Shown: piece by piece, positions 9,005 to 17,288 of the stretch
Layout: every line of letters begins with the position of its first letter
Position numbering within the stretch: position 1 is the stretch's first letter
Assembly (NCBI GenBank): GCA_016790425.1
Contig: JAEUPF010000032.1
Coordinates: 1 to 46,245, forward strand
DNA: 46,245 bases
Source of the DNA: Rubrivivax sp.
Lineage (GTDB): Bacteria > Pseudomonadota > Gammaproteobacteria > Burkholderiales > Burkholderiaceae_C
Reading direction: 5' to 3'
Made by a program: the position numbers and the translations under genes
Notes under the pieces: generated by a model
What the model was told of the DNA's origin: nothing
The model's database searches: none
The model's input: only the letters and a program-made list of their open reading frames with translations

Positions 9005-9616
9005 TCAGACCAGCCGCAGGAAATGCAGGATCGCCGGCAGGTGCGCGGCGAAGTCCGACAAGCCGTGGTCGCTGCCTTCGAGCAACTCGCCGGCGGCGCC
9101 CGGGTAGCGCGCGCTCATCTCGCGCCAGTCGAGCAGCTCGTCGCCCTTGGCGATGAGGGCGTAGTAGCGGGCGGGCCGCGTGATCGGCCCCGGCGTCAGC
9201 GCGCGCAGCTCGTCGATGTAGCGGGCGTGGAAGTCCAAGCGCAGCGAGGGGTCGTGGAACGCCTCGAGTTCGCCGACGAAGCCGGCGAGGTCGCGCGCGG
9301 GGTCGACGGCGGGGTTCATCACCACCGCCGGGCAGCCCCAGCGCTCGGCCAGCACGGTGGCGTAGAAGCCGCCGAGCGAACTGCCGAGCACCGCGCGCGT
9401 ACCGCGCGGCCAGCTCGCCGTGCCCGCTTCGGCCAGCGCGACCGCCTCGCGCGGCGATGGCGGAAGCTGCGGGCACCACCAGGTCACGCCGGGCCGGTGC
9501 TCGGCCAGCCATGCCGCGAGCTGGCGCGCCTTGAACGATTGCGGCGACGAGCGGAAGCCGTGCAGGTAGAGCAGGTGCGTCGGCCGCTCCGCGGGCGGGT
9601 GAGTGGCGGCAGTCAC
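9005..9616 (-). CDS. yqiA: YqiA-like alpha/beta-hydrolase (esterase)
   Basis: This small cytoplasmic serine esterase of the YqiA/UPF0227 group has 203 residues, close to the family norm of ~190. It shows the oxyanion HGF motif at residues 19-21, the nucleophile elbow GSSLG with Ser80, the acid Asp159 in AKGDELL and the catalytic His184 in GSDHGL. The natural substrate is unknown; acyl-CoA and short-chain ester hydrolysis are reported for relatives. The start is a GTG just before TAATHPPAERPTHLLYLHGF. Longer starts would read through low-complexity sequence with no similarity to the family. It is transcribed away from the binding-protein gene of the ABC operon. Confidence 0.86.
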   Translation of the reverse strand: MTAATHPPAERPTHLLYLHGFRSSPQSFKARQLAAWLAEHRPGVTWWCPQLPPSPREAVALAEAGTASWPRGTRAVLGSSLGGFYATVLAERWGCPAVVMNPAVDPARDLAGFVGELEAFHDPSLRLDFHARYIDELRALTPGPITRPARYYALIAKGDELLDWREMSARYPGAAGELLEGSDHGLSDFAAHLPAILHFLRLV

Positions 9617-9809
9617 GATGGCGCGGAAGTCTAGGCGCTGGCGCCGAGGAGCCGTGTTTTCCCGAACTCGAGCGGCCGCGCGGCCGGCGCGGGATGCGGC
9701 GTGCTTAACATCCTGCGGCACTTGTTGCCGAACGATCGCTGCCGCCACGACGGCAGCAGCACGGCGACCCCCACCGCGACCACCACCAAAGCCCTGAGGA
9801 GAAACCGCG
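9617..9809. other. Divergent intergenic region between the esterase and the ABC operon
   Basis: This 193-base gap must carry the promoters for both directions. It contains a perfect 14-bp palindrome, CGGCCGCGCGGCCG (9673-9686), which could be an operator but could also arise by chance in such GC-rich DNA. A strong ribosome-binding site (GAGGAGA) precedes the ATG at 9810. I cannot identify a clear -35/-10 pair. Confidence 0.4.
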
Positions 9810-10811
9810 ATGAGCCTGCCTTCCTTCACCCGCCGCGAAGCCCTCTCGGTCGCCGCTGCGACGCTGGCGGCCGCCAGCGGCGTCTCGCGCGCCCAGGGCG
9901 GCAAGATCAAGGTCGCGGCGATCTACACCGTGCCCTTCGAGCAGCAGTGGGTCAGCCGCATCCACAAGGCGCTGAAGGCGGCCGAGGCGCGCGGCGACGT
10001 CGAATACAAGGCGAGCGAGAACGTCGCCAACGCCGACTACGAGCGCGTGATGCGCGAGTACGCCACCGGCGGCGCGCAGCTCATCGTCGGCGAGAGCTTC
10101 GCGGTGGAAGCCGCGGCGCGCAAGGTCGCCAAGGACTTCCCGAAGATCAGTTTCCTGATGGGCAGCTCGGGCAAGCCGCAGGCGCCCAACTTCGCGGTCT
10201 TCGACAACTACATCCAGGACCCGGCCTACCTCACCGGCATGATCGCCGGCGGCATCACGAAGAACAACAAGATCGGCATGGTCGGCGGCTTCCCGATCCC
10301 CGAGGTCAACCGCCTGATGCACGCCTTCATGGCCGGCGCGCGCGAGGTCAACCCGAAGGTGCAGTTCATGGTCACCTTCATCAACAGCTGGTTCGACCCG
10401 CCCAAGGCCAAGGAGGCCGCCTTCGCGATGATCGACAAGGGCGCCGACGTGATGTACGCCGAGCGCTTCGGCGTCAGCGACGCCGCCAAGGAGCGCAAGG
10501 TGCTGGCCATCGGCAACGTCATCAACACCCAGGACAAGTACCCCGAGACCGTGGTCGCCTCGGCGCTGTGGCACATGGAGCCCACCATCGAGCGGGCGCT
10601 CGGCCTGGTGAAGGCCGGCAAGTTCACCGCCGAGGACTACGGCGCGTATTCGATGATGAAGCACAAGGGCAGCGAACTGGCGCCGCTGGGCACCTTCGAG
10701 GCCAAGGTGCCCAAGGCGCTGGTGGACAAGGTGCGCGCCAAGGAGAAGGCGATCCAGGGCGGCCAGTTCACGGTCAAGGTCGACGACACGCAGCCGAAGT
10801 CGACGATCTGA
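9810..10811 (+). CDS. BMP-family ABC transporter substrate-binding protein (nucleoside/nucleobase type)
   Basis: This periplasmic binding protein captures the ligand for the ABC importer encoded downstream. The 333-residue protein starts with a twin-arginine-like signal (TRREALSVAAATLAAASG, with likely cleavage near A28). The mature part has the PnrA/Med-like BMP fold: KVAAIYTVPFEQQWVSRIH at its start, then the hallmark segments ASENVANADYERVMREYA, QLIVGESFAVE and GGFPIPEVNRLM. BMP proteins near nucleobase deaminases usually bind purine nucleosides or related bases. GAGGAGA lies 7 bases before the ATG. It is the first and probably most expressed gene of the operon. Confidence 0.93.
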   Translation: MSLPSFTRREALSVAAATLAAASGVSRAQGGKIKVAAIYTVPFEQQWVSRIHKALKAAEARGDVEYKASENVANADYERVMREYATGGAQLIVGESFAVEAAARKVAKDFPKISFLMGSSGKPQAPNFAVFDNYIQDPAYLTGMIAGGITKNNKIGMVGGFPIPEVNRLMHAFMAGAREVNPKVQFMVTFINSWFDPPKAKEAAFAMIDKGADVMYAERFGVSDAAKERKVLAIGNVINTQDKYPETVVASALWHMEPTIERALGLVKAGKFTAEDYGAYSMMKHKGSELAPLGTFEAKVPKALVDKVRAKEKAIQGGQFTVKVDDTQPKSTI

Positions 10812-10848
10812 CCGCGCGCCCACGCTCGATCCCGCCGGCGGGCGCACC

Positions 10849-12543
10849 GTGAGCGAGCCCGTCCTGCGTCTGGCCGGCATCAGCAAGCGCTTCGGCTCGC
10901 TGGTGGCCAACGACGACATCTCGCTGGTGCTGAACCGCGGCGAGGTGCTGGCGCTGCTGGGCGAGAACGGCGCGGGCAAGTCGACGCTGGTGTCGATCCT
11001 GTTCGGCCATTACGAGGCCGACGCCGGCCGCATCGAGGTCGAAGGCCATCGGCTGCCGCCGGGCCAGCCGCGCGCGGCGCTCGCCGCCGGCATCGGCATG
11101 GTGCACCAGCACTCGACGCTCGCCGACAACCTCTCCGTGCTCGACAACGTGATGCTCGGCACCGAGCCGCTGTGGCGGCCGTGGTCGCGGCGCGAGGCGG
11201 CGCGCCGCGCGCTCGTGCAGACCGCGGCGCGCTTCGGCCTGGCCGTCGTTCCCGAGGCGCGCGTGGCGATGCTGGGCGTCGGCGAGCGGCAGCGGGTGGA
11301 GATCCTGAAGGCGCTGGTGCGAGGCGCCCGCATCCTCATCCTCGACGAGCCCACCGCGGTGCTGACGCCGCAGGAAAGCGAGTCGCTCTTCGCGACGCTG
11401 GCGCAGATGGTGGCCGAGGGTCTGGCGATCATCTTCATCAGCCACAAGCTGGCCGAGGTGCAGCGGGTGTCGCATCGCGTCGTCGTGCTGCGCGGCGGGC
11501 GCGTCGTCGCCCAGGCGAAGGCGAACGAGGCGAGCGCCGCGCAACTGGCGGCGTGGATGGTCGGGCACGCGGTCGAGTCGCCGCTGCGTACGCCCGCCGC
11601 CGACGTCGGCGCGCCGGTGTGCGAGCTCGAAGGCGTGTGCACCGGGCGCGGCGCCGGCAGCGGCCGCGACCGACTGGACAACGTCTCGCTGACGCTGCGC
11701 GGCGGCGAGATCGTCGCCGTCGCCGGCGTCTCGGGCAACGGCCAGGCAGCGCTCGCCGGCGTGCTGTGCGGCACGCACACCGTCACCGCAGGGCGCCTGC
11801 GCTACCTCGGTGCCCCGATGCCGGCCGAGCCGGCCGCGCGCGTGGCCGGCGGCGTCGCGCGCATCCCCGAGGACCGCCAGGGCACCGGCGTCATCGGCGA
11901 TCTGCCGCTGTGGGAGAACGCCGCCAGCGAGCGCCTTGCGGGCGATGCGTTCTCGCGCCGCTTCCTCGGGCTGCGCTGGATCCGTCGCCGCGCGGCGCGC
12001 GCCTTCGCCAGCCGCATCGTCGAGCGCTTCGACGTGCGCGGCGGCGGGCTCGATGCGCCGGTGCGGCTGCTTTCGGGCGGCAACATGCAAAAGCTCATCC
12101 TCGGGCGCGCGCTCGCCGTGCCGGCGGCGGCAACGCCCGTTGCGCCCGCCGTGCCGGGTCCGCGCCTCATCGTCGCGCACCAACCGACCTGGGGGCTCGA
12201 TGTCGGCGCGGTGGCCGCCGTGCAGCGGCACCTCATCGCCGCGCGCGATGCGGGTGCTGCCGTGCTCGTGATCTCCGACGACCTCGACGAGGTGCTGGCG
12301 CTGGGCGACCGGGTGGCGGTGATGCACGACGGCCACCTCGGCCAGGCGCGGCCCGGCCCGGCGTGGACGCGCGCGGCGATCGGGCTGGCGATGGCTGGCG
12401 CGCGCGCCGATGGTGACGGCGACGGTGATGGCGGCGGCGACGGTGATGGCGACGGCGACGGCGGTGCCGCGCCGCAGGCCGCGGCGGGCCCCGGCGGCGG
12501 TGGGGCGGCGCAACCCGGCACGGCGCCCGCCGGCAGCCGATGA
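10849..12543 (+). CDS. Double ABC ATPase of the nucleoside/nucleobase importer
   Basis: This 564-residue protein carries two fused nucleotide-binding domains, like RbsA or NupO, and powers the importer. Domain 1 (about residues 5-245) has Walker A GENGAGKST, signature LGVGERQRVE and Walker B ILILDEPTAVL. Domain 2 (about 260-515) has the degenerate Walker A GVSGNGQAAL, signature LLSGGNMQKL and a Walker B region IVAHQPTWGLD in which the catalytic Glu is replaced, as is usual for second domains here. A tail of about 45 residues is made of Gly-Asp repeats and a Gly/Ala/Pro run, and is not part of the fold. The start is a GTG at 10849; the next gene's ATG overlaps the stop as ATGA. Confidence 0.94.
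   Translation: MSEPVLRLAGISKRFGSLVANDDISLVLNRGEVLALLGENGAGKSTLVSILFGHYEADAGRIEVEGHRLPPGQPRAALAAGIGMVHQHSTLADNLSVLDNVMLGTEPLWRPWSRREAARRALVQTAARFGLAVVPEARVAMLGVGERQRVEILKALVRGARILILDEPTAVLTPQESESLFATLAQMVAEGLAIIFISHKLAEVQRVSHRVVVLRGGRVVAQAKANEASAAQLAAWMVGHAVESPLRTPAADVGAPVCELEGVCTGRGAGSGRDRLDNVSLTLRGGEIVAVAGVSGNGQAALAGVLCGTHTVTAGRLRYLGAPMPAEPAARVAGGVARIPEDRQGTGVIGDLPLWENAASERLAGDAFSRRFLGLRWIRRRAARAFASRIVERFDVRGGGLDAPVRLLSGGNMQKLILGRALAVPAAATPVAPAVPGPRLIVAHQPTWGLDVGAVAAVQRHLIAARDAGAAVLVISDDLDEVLALGDRVAVMHDGHLGQARPGPAWTRAAIGLAMAGARADGDGDGDGGGDGDGDGDGGAAPQAAAGPGGGGAAQPGTAPAGSR
12411..12469 (+). repeat. Gly-Asp coding repeat at the end of the ABC ATPase gene
   Basis: About nine degenerate copies of a 6-base unit (GGYGAY) encode an alternating Gly-Asp stretch near the C-terminus of the ATPase. 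Copy number changes would keep the frame. Confidence 0.75.
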
Positions 12544-13649
12544 GGCTCGAGCGTCGCGACGAACCTTCGGCGCTGGCGCTCGTGCTGGCGCCGCTGGCCG
12601 CGGTGGCGGCAACGCTGGCGGTGTGCGCCTTGCTCGTCGCCTGGGCCGGCGCGCCGGTGGGCCGCACCTACGCAGCCATCGCCTCCGGCGGCTTCGGAAC
12701 GCTCTTCGCCTGGAGCGAGACGCTGACGCGCGCCGTGCCGCTCATCCTCACGGGGCTGGCAGCGGCGGTGGCCTTCCGGGCGCGGCTGTACAACATCGGC
12801 GCCGAGGGCCAGCTCTACGGCGGCGCGATGGCCGCGGTGATGGTGGCGAGCTGGCTTGTCGGCGAAGGCGCCGAAGGCACCAGCGCCTTGCTGCTGCCGG
12901 CGTGGCTGTCGCTTGCGCTGGTCCTGGTTGCCGCGGCGGCGGCCGGCGCGCTGCTGCTGCTGGGGCCGGCCTGGCTGAAGGCGCGCCTCGGTGTCGACGA
13001 GGTGGTGACGACGCTGCTCTTGAACTTCGTGATCCTGCTGGCGGTGTCGGCGCTGCTCGATGGGCCGATGAAGGACCCCGGCGCGATGGGCTGGCCGCAG
13101 AGCGTGCCGCTGCCGGCCGAGCTCGAACTGAGCCGGCCGCTGCAAGGCCTGCGGCTGCACAGCGGCCTGTTCATCGCGCTGGCCCTGGCGCTGGCGCTGG
13201 CGGTGGTCTTCCGCTTCACGCTGCTGGGGTTTCGCATCCGTGCCAGCGGCGCCAACGCCCGTGCTGCCGCCTTCGCCGGCGTGCCGGCCGTGCGCACCAC
13301 GCTCGTCGTGGCGGCTTTGTCCGGCGCGCTGGCCGGGCTGGCCGGTGCCATCGAGGTGGCCGGGCGCGCCGGCTACGTGACGCTGGACATGTCGCCCGGC
13401 TACGGCTACTCGGGCATCGTCATCGCGATGCTGGCGGCGCTGCAGCCGCTGGCCGTGCCACTGGCGGCCGTGTTCGTCGCCGGCGTGCTGGTGGGCGCCG
13501 ACAGCATGAGCCGCGTCGTCGGCGTGCCCACCTACATTGCAGACGTGGTGGTGGCCACGGCGCTGATCGCCGTGCTCGTGGCGACCCTGCTGGCGCAGTA
13601 CCGCTTGCGCTGGCGCCCGGCGGCCGGGCCGGCAAACGCGGCACACTGA
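12540..13649 (+). CDS. ABC transporter permease, NupP-like (first permease)
   Basis: This inner-membrane subunit forms the channel together with the second permease. The 369-residue protein has about nine or ten hydrophobic helices, beginning with LVLAPLAAVAATLAVCALLVA. It shows the family segment FRARLYNIGAEGQLYGGAMAA (about residues 80-100) and GFRIRASGANARAAAFAGV near residue 232, the loop that contacts the ATPase. It matches BPL_trans/RbsC-type permeases of BMP systems. Its ATG overlaps the ATPase stop. The next gene, only 5 bases away, is not a transporter gene but a protein of unknown function. Confidence 0.92.
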   Translation: MRLERRDEPSALALVLAPLAAVAATLAVCALLVAWAGAPVGRTYAAIASGGFGTLFAWSETLTRAVPLILTGLAAAVAFRARLYNIGAEGQLYGGAMAAVMVASWLVGEGAEGTSALLLPAWLSLALVLVAAAAAGALLLLGPAWLKARLGVDEVVTTLLLNFVILLAVSALLDGPMKDPGAMGWPQSVPLPAELELSRPLQGLRLHSGLFIALALALALAVVFRFTLLGFRIRASGANARAAAFAGVPAVRTTLVVAALSGALAGLAGAIEVAGRAGYVTLDMSPGYGYSGIVIAMLAALQPLAVPLAAVFVAGVLVGADSMSRVVGVPTYIADVVVATALIAVLVATLLAQYRLRWRPAAGPANAAH

Positions 13650-13654
13650 AGCCC

Positions 13655-14977
13655 ATGGCGCCCGTGCACCGGATCGACAGCGGCGAGCATATCGACCGCC
13701 AGCGGCCTGCAGGCGAGCGAGCGGTTTCGGCGCGCTCGCCGCGCCGCCGCGCCGCGATCGCCGCCGGCGGCGTGGCCGTCGTCGCGCTGTTGGTCGCCGC
13801 CGCCTGGTGGGGGCTGGCCCCGCGCGACGCCGGCCCGGCCCGCGCCGAGACGCCGTTCCCCTGGGGTCGCGCGCCGGCCGGCAACGAGCCATTGGCGCAG
13901 GCAGCGGCCGCTGCGCCGCTGCCGGGCGCCAGCGATGCCGCTGCCGCGGCGGCCTTCGCGGCTTCGGCGGCGGCGCCCTCGGGCCCGGTGGCGTTCGATC
14001 TCTGCGGCCTCGGCCGCATTGTCGTGCCCGGGCGCGACACCGACCGCGAAAGCGGCTCGCTGGCCGGTTTGCCGCCGCCGGTGGGACGCTTGCCGCTGCA
14101 GGAGGCGCTGGCGCGGCTGGCCGGCACGCTGGCCGCCGGCGACCCCAAGCAGCGCGTCGCGGCGCGCATGCTGCGCCAGCCCGGCGACGACGACCCCGCG
14201 GCGCAGGCCGCGTGGGCGCGCGGGCTGGTCGCCGACGCGCTGGCCAGCCGCGACGCGCAGGCCCTGCGCTGGGCCGGCGCCGCGTGCCCGTTCGTCGAAG
14301 ACGAGGCACAGTGCCGCACTCGCCTGGCGCGCGCGCGCGTGCAGGCCGAGCCTGCCAACGCACTGCACTGGCTCGAGTGGGCGCACGAGGAACCGGCCGC
14401 CGCCGATGCGGCCTGGGCCGGGCTGCAACGCGCACAGTACTGGCGCGAACAGCCGCTCGGCCTGGCCGGGGTGCTGCTGCGCGCGGTGCCCACCGATATC
14501 GCACCGTACCTGCAGTCGGCGCTGGCCGTGGAGGCGATGGCGCACGACGTGGCTTTCCCTGCGCCGCCGCTTTCGCCGCTGCTCGAACGCTGCCCGGCGC
14601 GCGGCGCTGCCGGCGCGCCGGCTGCGGCCTGCGAGCGCCTCGCTCGCCTGCTGCTGGAGCGCAGCGACTCGGTGCAGGCGCTGATGCTCGGCCGCGAACT
14701 GGGCGAGCACATCGGCTGGCCGGCCGAGCCACTGACGCGGCTGGAACGCGAGATCGACGCGCTGCAGCGGCAGGAGGCGCACTGGACCGTCGACGAACAG
14801 CGGCCGCTCGGCTGCGCCACCGTGGAGAGCCAGCGCAGCCACATCGCGGCGGTCGAGCGCGAAGGGGAACTGGCGGTCCTGCGGCGCAACCTGGCGTCGC
14901 TGCCCGCGCCTGCGGTCGCCGCCGCGCCCGCCCCGGCCGCCGCGCAGGCCGCGGCGCCCGCCGCTGCGCCGCGCTGA
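13655..14977 (+). CDS. Membrane-anchored protein of unknown function inside the ABC operon
   Basis: This 440-residue protein has one hydrophobic segment (about residues 32-52, AAGGVAVVALLVAAAWWGLA) after a basic stretch, so it is probably anchored with its bulk in the periplasm. An Ala-rich linker follows, then a folded region starting at FDLCGLGRIVVPG. Several cysteines are spaced through the rest (ACPF, QCRTR, ERCPARG, AACERL, GCATVE), some possibly in disulfides. Helical Trp/Ala-rich segments in the middle resemble TPR-like repeats but I cannot define units. The DLCGLG motif is one I associate with uncharacterised Burkholderiales proteins. The end is Ala/Pro low complexity. It is co-directional and tightly packed between the two permeases. 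No function is assigned. Confidence 0.8.
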   Translation: MAPVHRIDSGEHIDRQRPAGERAVSARSPRRRAAIAAGGVAVVALLVAAAWWGLAPRDAGPARAETPFPWGRAPAGNEPLAQAAAAAPLPGASDAAAAAAFAASAAAPSGPVAFDLCGLGRIVVPGRDTDRESGSLAGLPPPVGRLPLQEALARLAGTLAAGDPKQRVAARMLRQPGDDDPAAQAAWARGLVADALASRDAQALRWAGAACPFVEDEAQCRTRLARARVQAEPANALHWLEWAHEEPAAADAAWAGLQRAQYWREQPLGLAGVLLRAVPTDIAPYLQSALAVEAMAHDVAFPAPPLSPLLERCPARGAAGAPAAACERLARLLLERSDSVQALMLGRELGEHIGWPAEPLTRLEREIDALQRQEAHWTVDEQRPLGCATVESQRSHIAAVEREGELAVLRRNLASLPAPAVAAAPAPAAAQAAAPAAAPR

Positions 14978-15010
14978 GCGCAAACGCCGGGCCGCACCGA
15001 TCCGCGCACC

Positions 15011-15940
15011 ATGCTCGAGTCCCTCGACATCGTCGCCAGCGAAGCGTTCTGGGTCGCCGTGCTGCGCATCGCCACGCCGCTGGTGCTGGGGACGCTGGGT
15101 GTGCTGCTGTGCGAACGGGCCGGCGTACTCAACCTCGGCATCGAAGGGATCATGGTCGCCGGCGCGTTCTGCGGCTGGCTGGCGGTGTACGCGGGCGCCG
15201 GGCTGTGGGCGGGCGTCTTGGTGGCGGCCGGCGTCGGCGCCGCTTTCGGCCTCTTGCACGCCGCGCTGACCGTGGGCCTGGCGCTGTCGCAGCATGTCTC
15301 GGGGCTGGGCATCACGATGCTCGCCACGGCGCTGTCGTACTACGGCTACCGCGTCGGCTTCCCGAAGGTGACGACGCCGCCGACCGTCACGCCTTTCGCC
15401 GAGATGAGCGCGCTGCCGCTGCCGGTGCTCGCGCACGAGACGCCGCTGACGCTGCTGGCGCTGGTGCTGGTGCCGCTGGCGGCGTGGTTCATCCAGCGCA
15501 CGCCGGCCGGGCTGGCCTTGCGCATGGTCGGCGAGAACCCGCAGGCGGCCGAAGGGCAGGGCATACCGGTGGCGGCGGTGCGCACCGCGGCCGTCGTCGC
15601 CGGCTCGGCGCTGATGGGCGTGGCCGGCTCGTTCCTCACGCTGGCCGCTTTCGACGCCTTCTTCTTCAACATGGTCAACGGCCGCGGCTGGGTCTGCGTG
15701 GCGCTGGTGGTCTTTGCTTCGTGGCGGCCGGGCAAGGCGCTGGCCGGGGCGCTGCTGTTCGCCTTCTTCGACGCGCTGCAACTGCGCCTGCAGCAAGGCG
15801 GCGGCGGCTTCGCGGGGGTGCCGTATCAGGTGTACCTGATGCTGCCGTACCTGCTGTCGATCGCCGCGCTGGTGCTGGTGGCGCGGCGGGCGACGTATCC
15901 GCAGGCGCTGATGAAGCCTTACCGCAAGGGGGAGCGCTGA
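15011..15940 (+). CDS. ABC transporter permease, NupQ-like (second permease)
   Basis: The second channel subunit of the importer has 309 residues and about eight hydrophobic helices. Family hallmarks are LLCERAGVLNLGIEGIMVAGAF (about residues 35-56; the NLGIEG loop is shared by all permeases of BMP systems) and the coupling segment LRMVGENPQAAEGQGI (about 172-187). It starts 33 bases after the gene of unknown function. Its stop overlaps the deaminase start (TGATG), which ties transport to metabolism of the imported base. Confidence 0.93.
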   Translation: MLESLDIVASEAFWVAVLRIATPLVLGTLGVLLCERAGVLNLGIEGIMVAGAFCGWLAVYAGAGLWAGVLVAAGVGAAFGLLHAALTVGLALSQHVSGLGITMLATALSYYGYRVGFPKVTTPPTVTPFAEMSALPLPVLAHETPLTLLALVLVPLAAWFIQRTPAGLALRMVGENPQAAEGQGIPVAAVRTAAVVAGSALMGVAGSFLTLAAFDAFFFNMVNGRGWVCVALVVFASWRPGKALAGALLFAFFDALQLRLQQGGGGFAGVPYQVYLMLPYLLSIAALVLVARRATYPQALMKPYRKGER

Positions 15941-17235
15941 TGCTCGATCTGCTCGTGCGCCGTGCCACGCTGCCCGACGGCCGCCGCGATGTCGGCATCG
16001 CCGTTCAGGACGGGCGCATCGTCGAAGTGCGCGCAGGGCTCGGCGCTGATACGCAGGCGCTGCCGCCGGCGCGCGATGTGCTCGACGCCGAGGGCTGGCT
16101 CGTCAGCCCGCCGTTCGTCGACGCGCACTTCCACATGGACTCGACGCTGAGCTACGGCCTGCCGCGCGTCAACGCCAGCGGCACGCTGCTGGAGGGCATC
16201 GCGTTGTGGGGCGAACTGAAGCCGCAGCTCACGCAGCAGGCACTCGCCGAGCGGGCGCTCGCGTACTGCGACTGGGCGGTGGCGAAAGGGCTGCTGGCCA
16301 TCCGCTCGCACGTCGACGTGTGCGACGAGCGGCTGCTCGCCGCCGAGGCGCTGCTCGACGTGAAGCGCCGCGTCGCGCCGTACCTCGATCTTCAGCTGGT
16401 CGCGTTCCCGCAGGACGGCGTGCTGCGCTCGCCCGGGGCGCTGACGAACCTGAAGCGCGCGCTGGCGATGGGCGTCGACGTCGTCGGCGGCATCCCGCAC
16501 TTCGAGCGCACGATGGCCGACGGCGCGGCGAGCGTGCGCCTGCTGTGCGAACTCGCCGCCGAGCAAGGCCGCCTCGTCGACATGCACTGCGACGAGTCCG
16601 ACGACCCGCTGTCGCGCCACGTCGAGACGCTGGCGGCCGAGACGGTGCGCCTGGGCCTGCCCGGCCGCGTCACCGGCTCGCATCTCACCTCGATGCACAG
16701 CATGGACAACTATTACGTCAGCAAGCTGCTGCCGCTGCTGGCCGAGGCGCGGCTGAACGTCGTGGCCAACCCGCTGATCAACATCACGCTGCAAGGCCGG
16801 CACGACAGCTACCCCAAGCGTCGCGGCATGACCCGCGTGCCCGAGCAGCTGGCCGCCGGGCTGACGGTGGCCTTCGGGCACGACTGCGTGATGGACCCGT
16901 GGTACAGCCTCGGCTCGGCCGACATGCTGGAGGTGGCCTCGATGGGGCTGCACGTGGCGCAGATGACCTCGCGCGCGGCGATGCGGCAATGCTTCGACGC
17001 GGTGACCGCGGCGCCGGCGCGCATCCTGCAGCTCGAGGGCTACGGCATCGAAGCCGGCTGCCACGCCGACTTCGTGCTGCTGCAGGCGCGCGAACCGCTG
17101 GAAGCGATCCGCCTGCGCGCGGCGCGGCTGGCCGTCTATCGGCGCGGCCGCCGCGTCGCTGCAACCGCGCCGGCCACGGCCACGCTTGCGCTGCCTGGGC
17201 GGCCGGCGAGCGTGGACTTCACGCTGCAGCGGTAG
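15940..17235 (+). CDS. Cytosine-deaminase-like amidohydrolase
   Basis: This 431-residue metal-dependent amidohydrolase aligns well with E. coli CodA, recalled from knowledge, at a constant offset of two residues. The metal ligands are present: His63 and His65 (DAHFHMD), His216 (DMHCDESDD) and Asp315 (GHDCVMD). So are the general acid Glu219, His248 (GSHLTSMHS), the substrate-binding Gln158 (AFPQDG) and Trp321. The residue after Asp315 is Cys316; CodA has Asp314 there, a residue that touches the base and sets specificity. The enzyme should therefore hydrolyse a ring or amino group of a nucleobase-like compound, but not necessarily cytosine. It ends the importer operon and overlaps the second permease by one base. 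Confidence 0.9.
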   Translation: MLDLLVRRATLPDGRRDVGIAVQDGRIVEVRAGLGADTQALPPARDVLDAEGWLVSPPFVDAHFHMDSTLSYGLPRVNASGTLLEGIALWGELKPQLTQQALAERALAYCDWAVAKGLLAIRSHVDVCDERLLAAEALLDVKRRVAPYLDLQLVAFPQDGVLRSPGALTNLKRALAMGVDVVGGIPHFERTMADGAASVRLLCELAAEQGRLVDMHCDESDDPLSRHVETLAAETVRLGLPGRVTGSHLTSMHSMDNYYVSKLLPLLAEARLNVVANPLINITLQGRHDSYPKRRGMTRVPEQLAAGLTVAFGHDCVMDPWYSLGSADMLEVASMGLHVAQMTSRAAMRQCFDAVTAAPARILQLEGYGIEAGCHADFVLLQAREPLEAIRLRAARLAVYRRGRRVAATAPATATLALPGRPASVDFTLQR

Positions 17236-17242
17236 GGGTTGC

Positions 17243-17280
17243 GGCGCCCTGTGCCGCTGCCGCCAGCGGGAGGGGGCGCC
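17243..17280. terminator. Nested hairpin between convergent genes, likely bidirectional terminator
   Basis: An outer stem GGCGCCC (17243-17249) with GGGCGCC (17274-17280) encloses an inner stem CCGCTG (17254-17259) with CAGCGG (17264-17269) and a 4-base loop. Both stems are perfect. It fills the 53-base gap between the amidohydrolase stop and the metalloprotease stop. There is no U tract in either direction, so it may act with Rho or only protect the 3' ends. Confidence 0.55.
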
Positions 17281-17288
17281 ACGGCCCG

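Noticed and set aside
9673-9686. A 14-bp perfect palindrome as a specific operator for the ABC operon.
   Set aside because: It consists only of G and C in a very GC-rich genome, so chance occurrence is likely; noted only in the intergenic entry.
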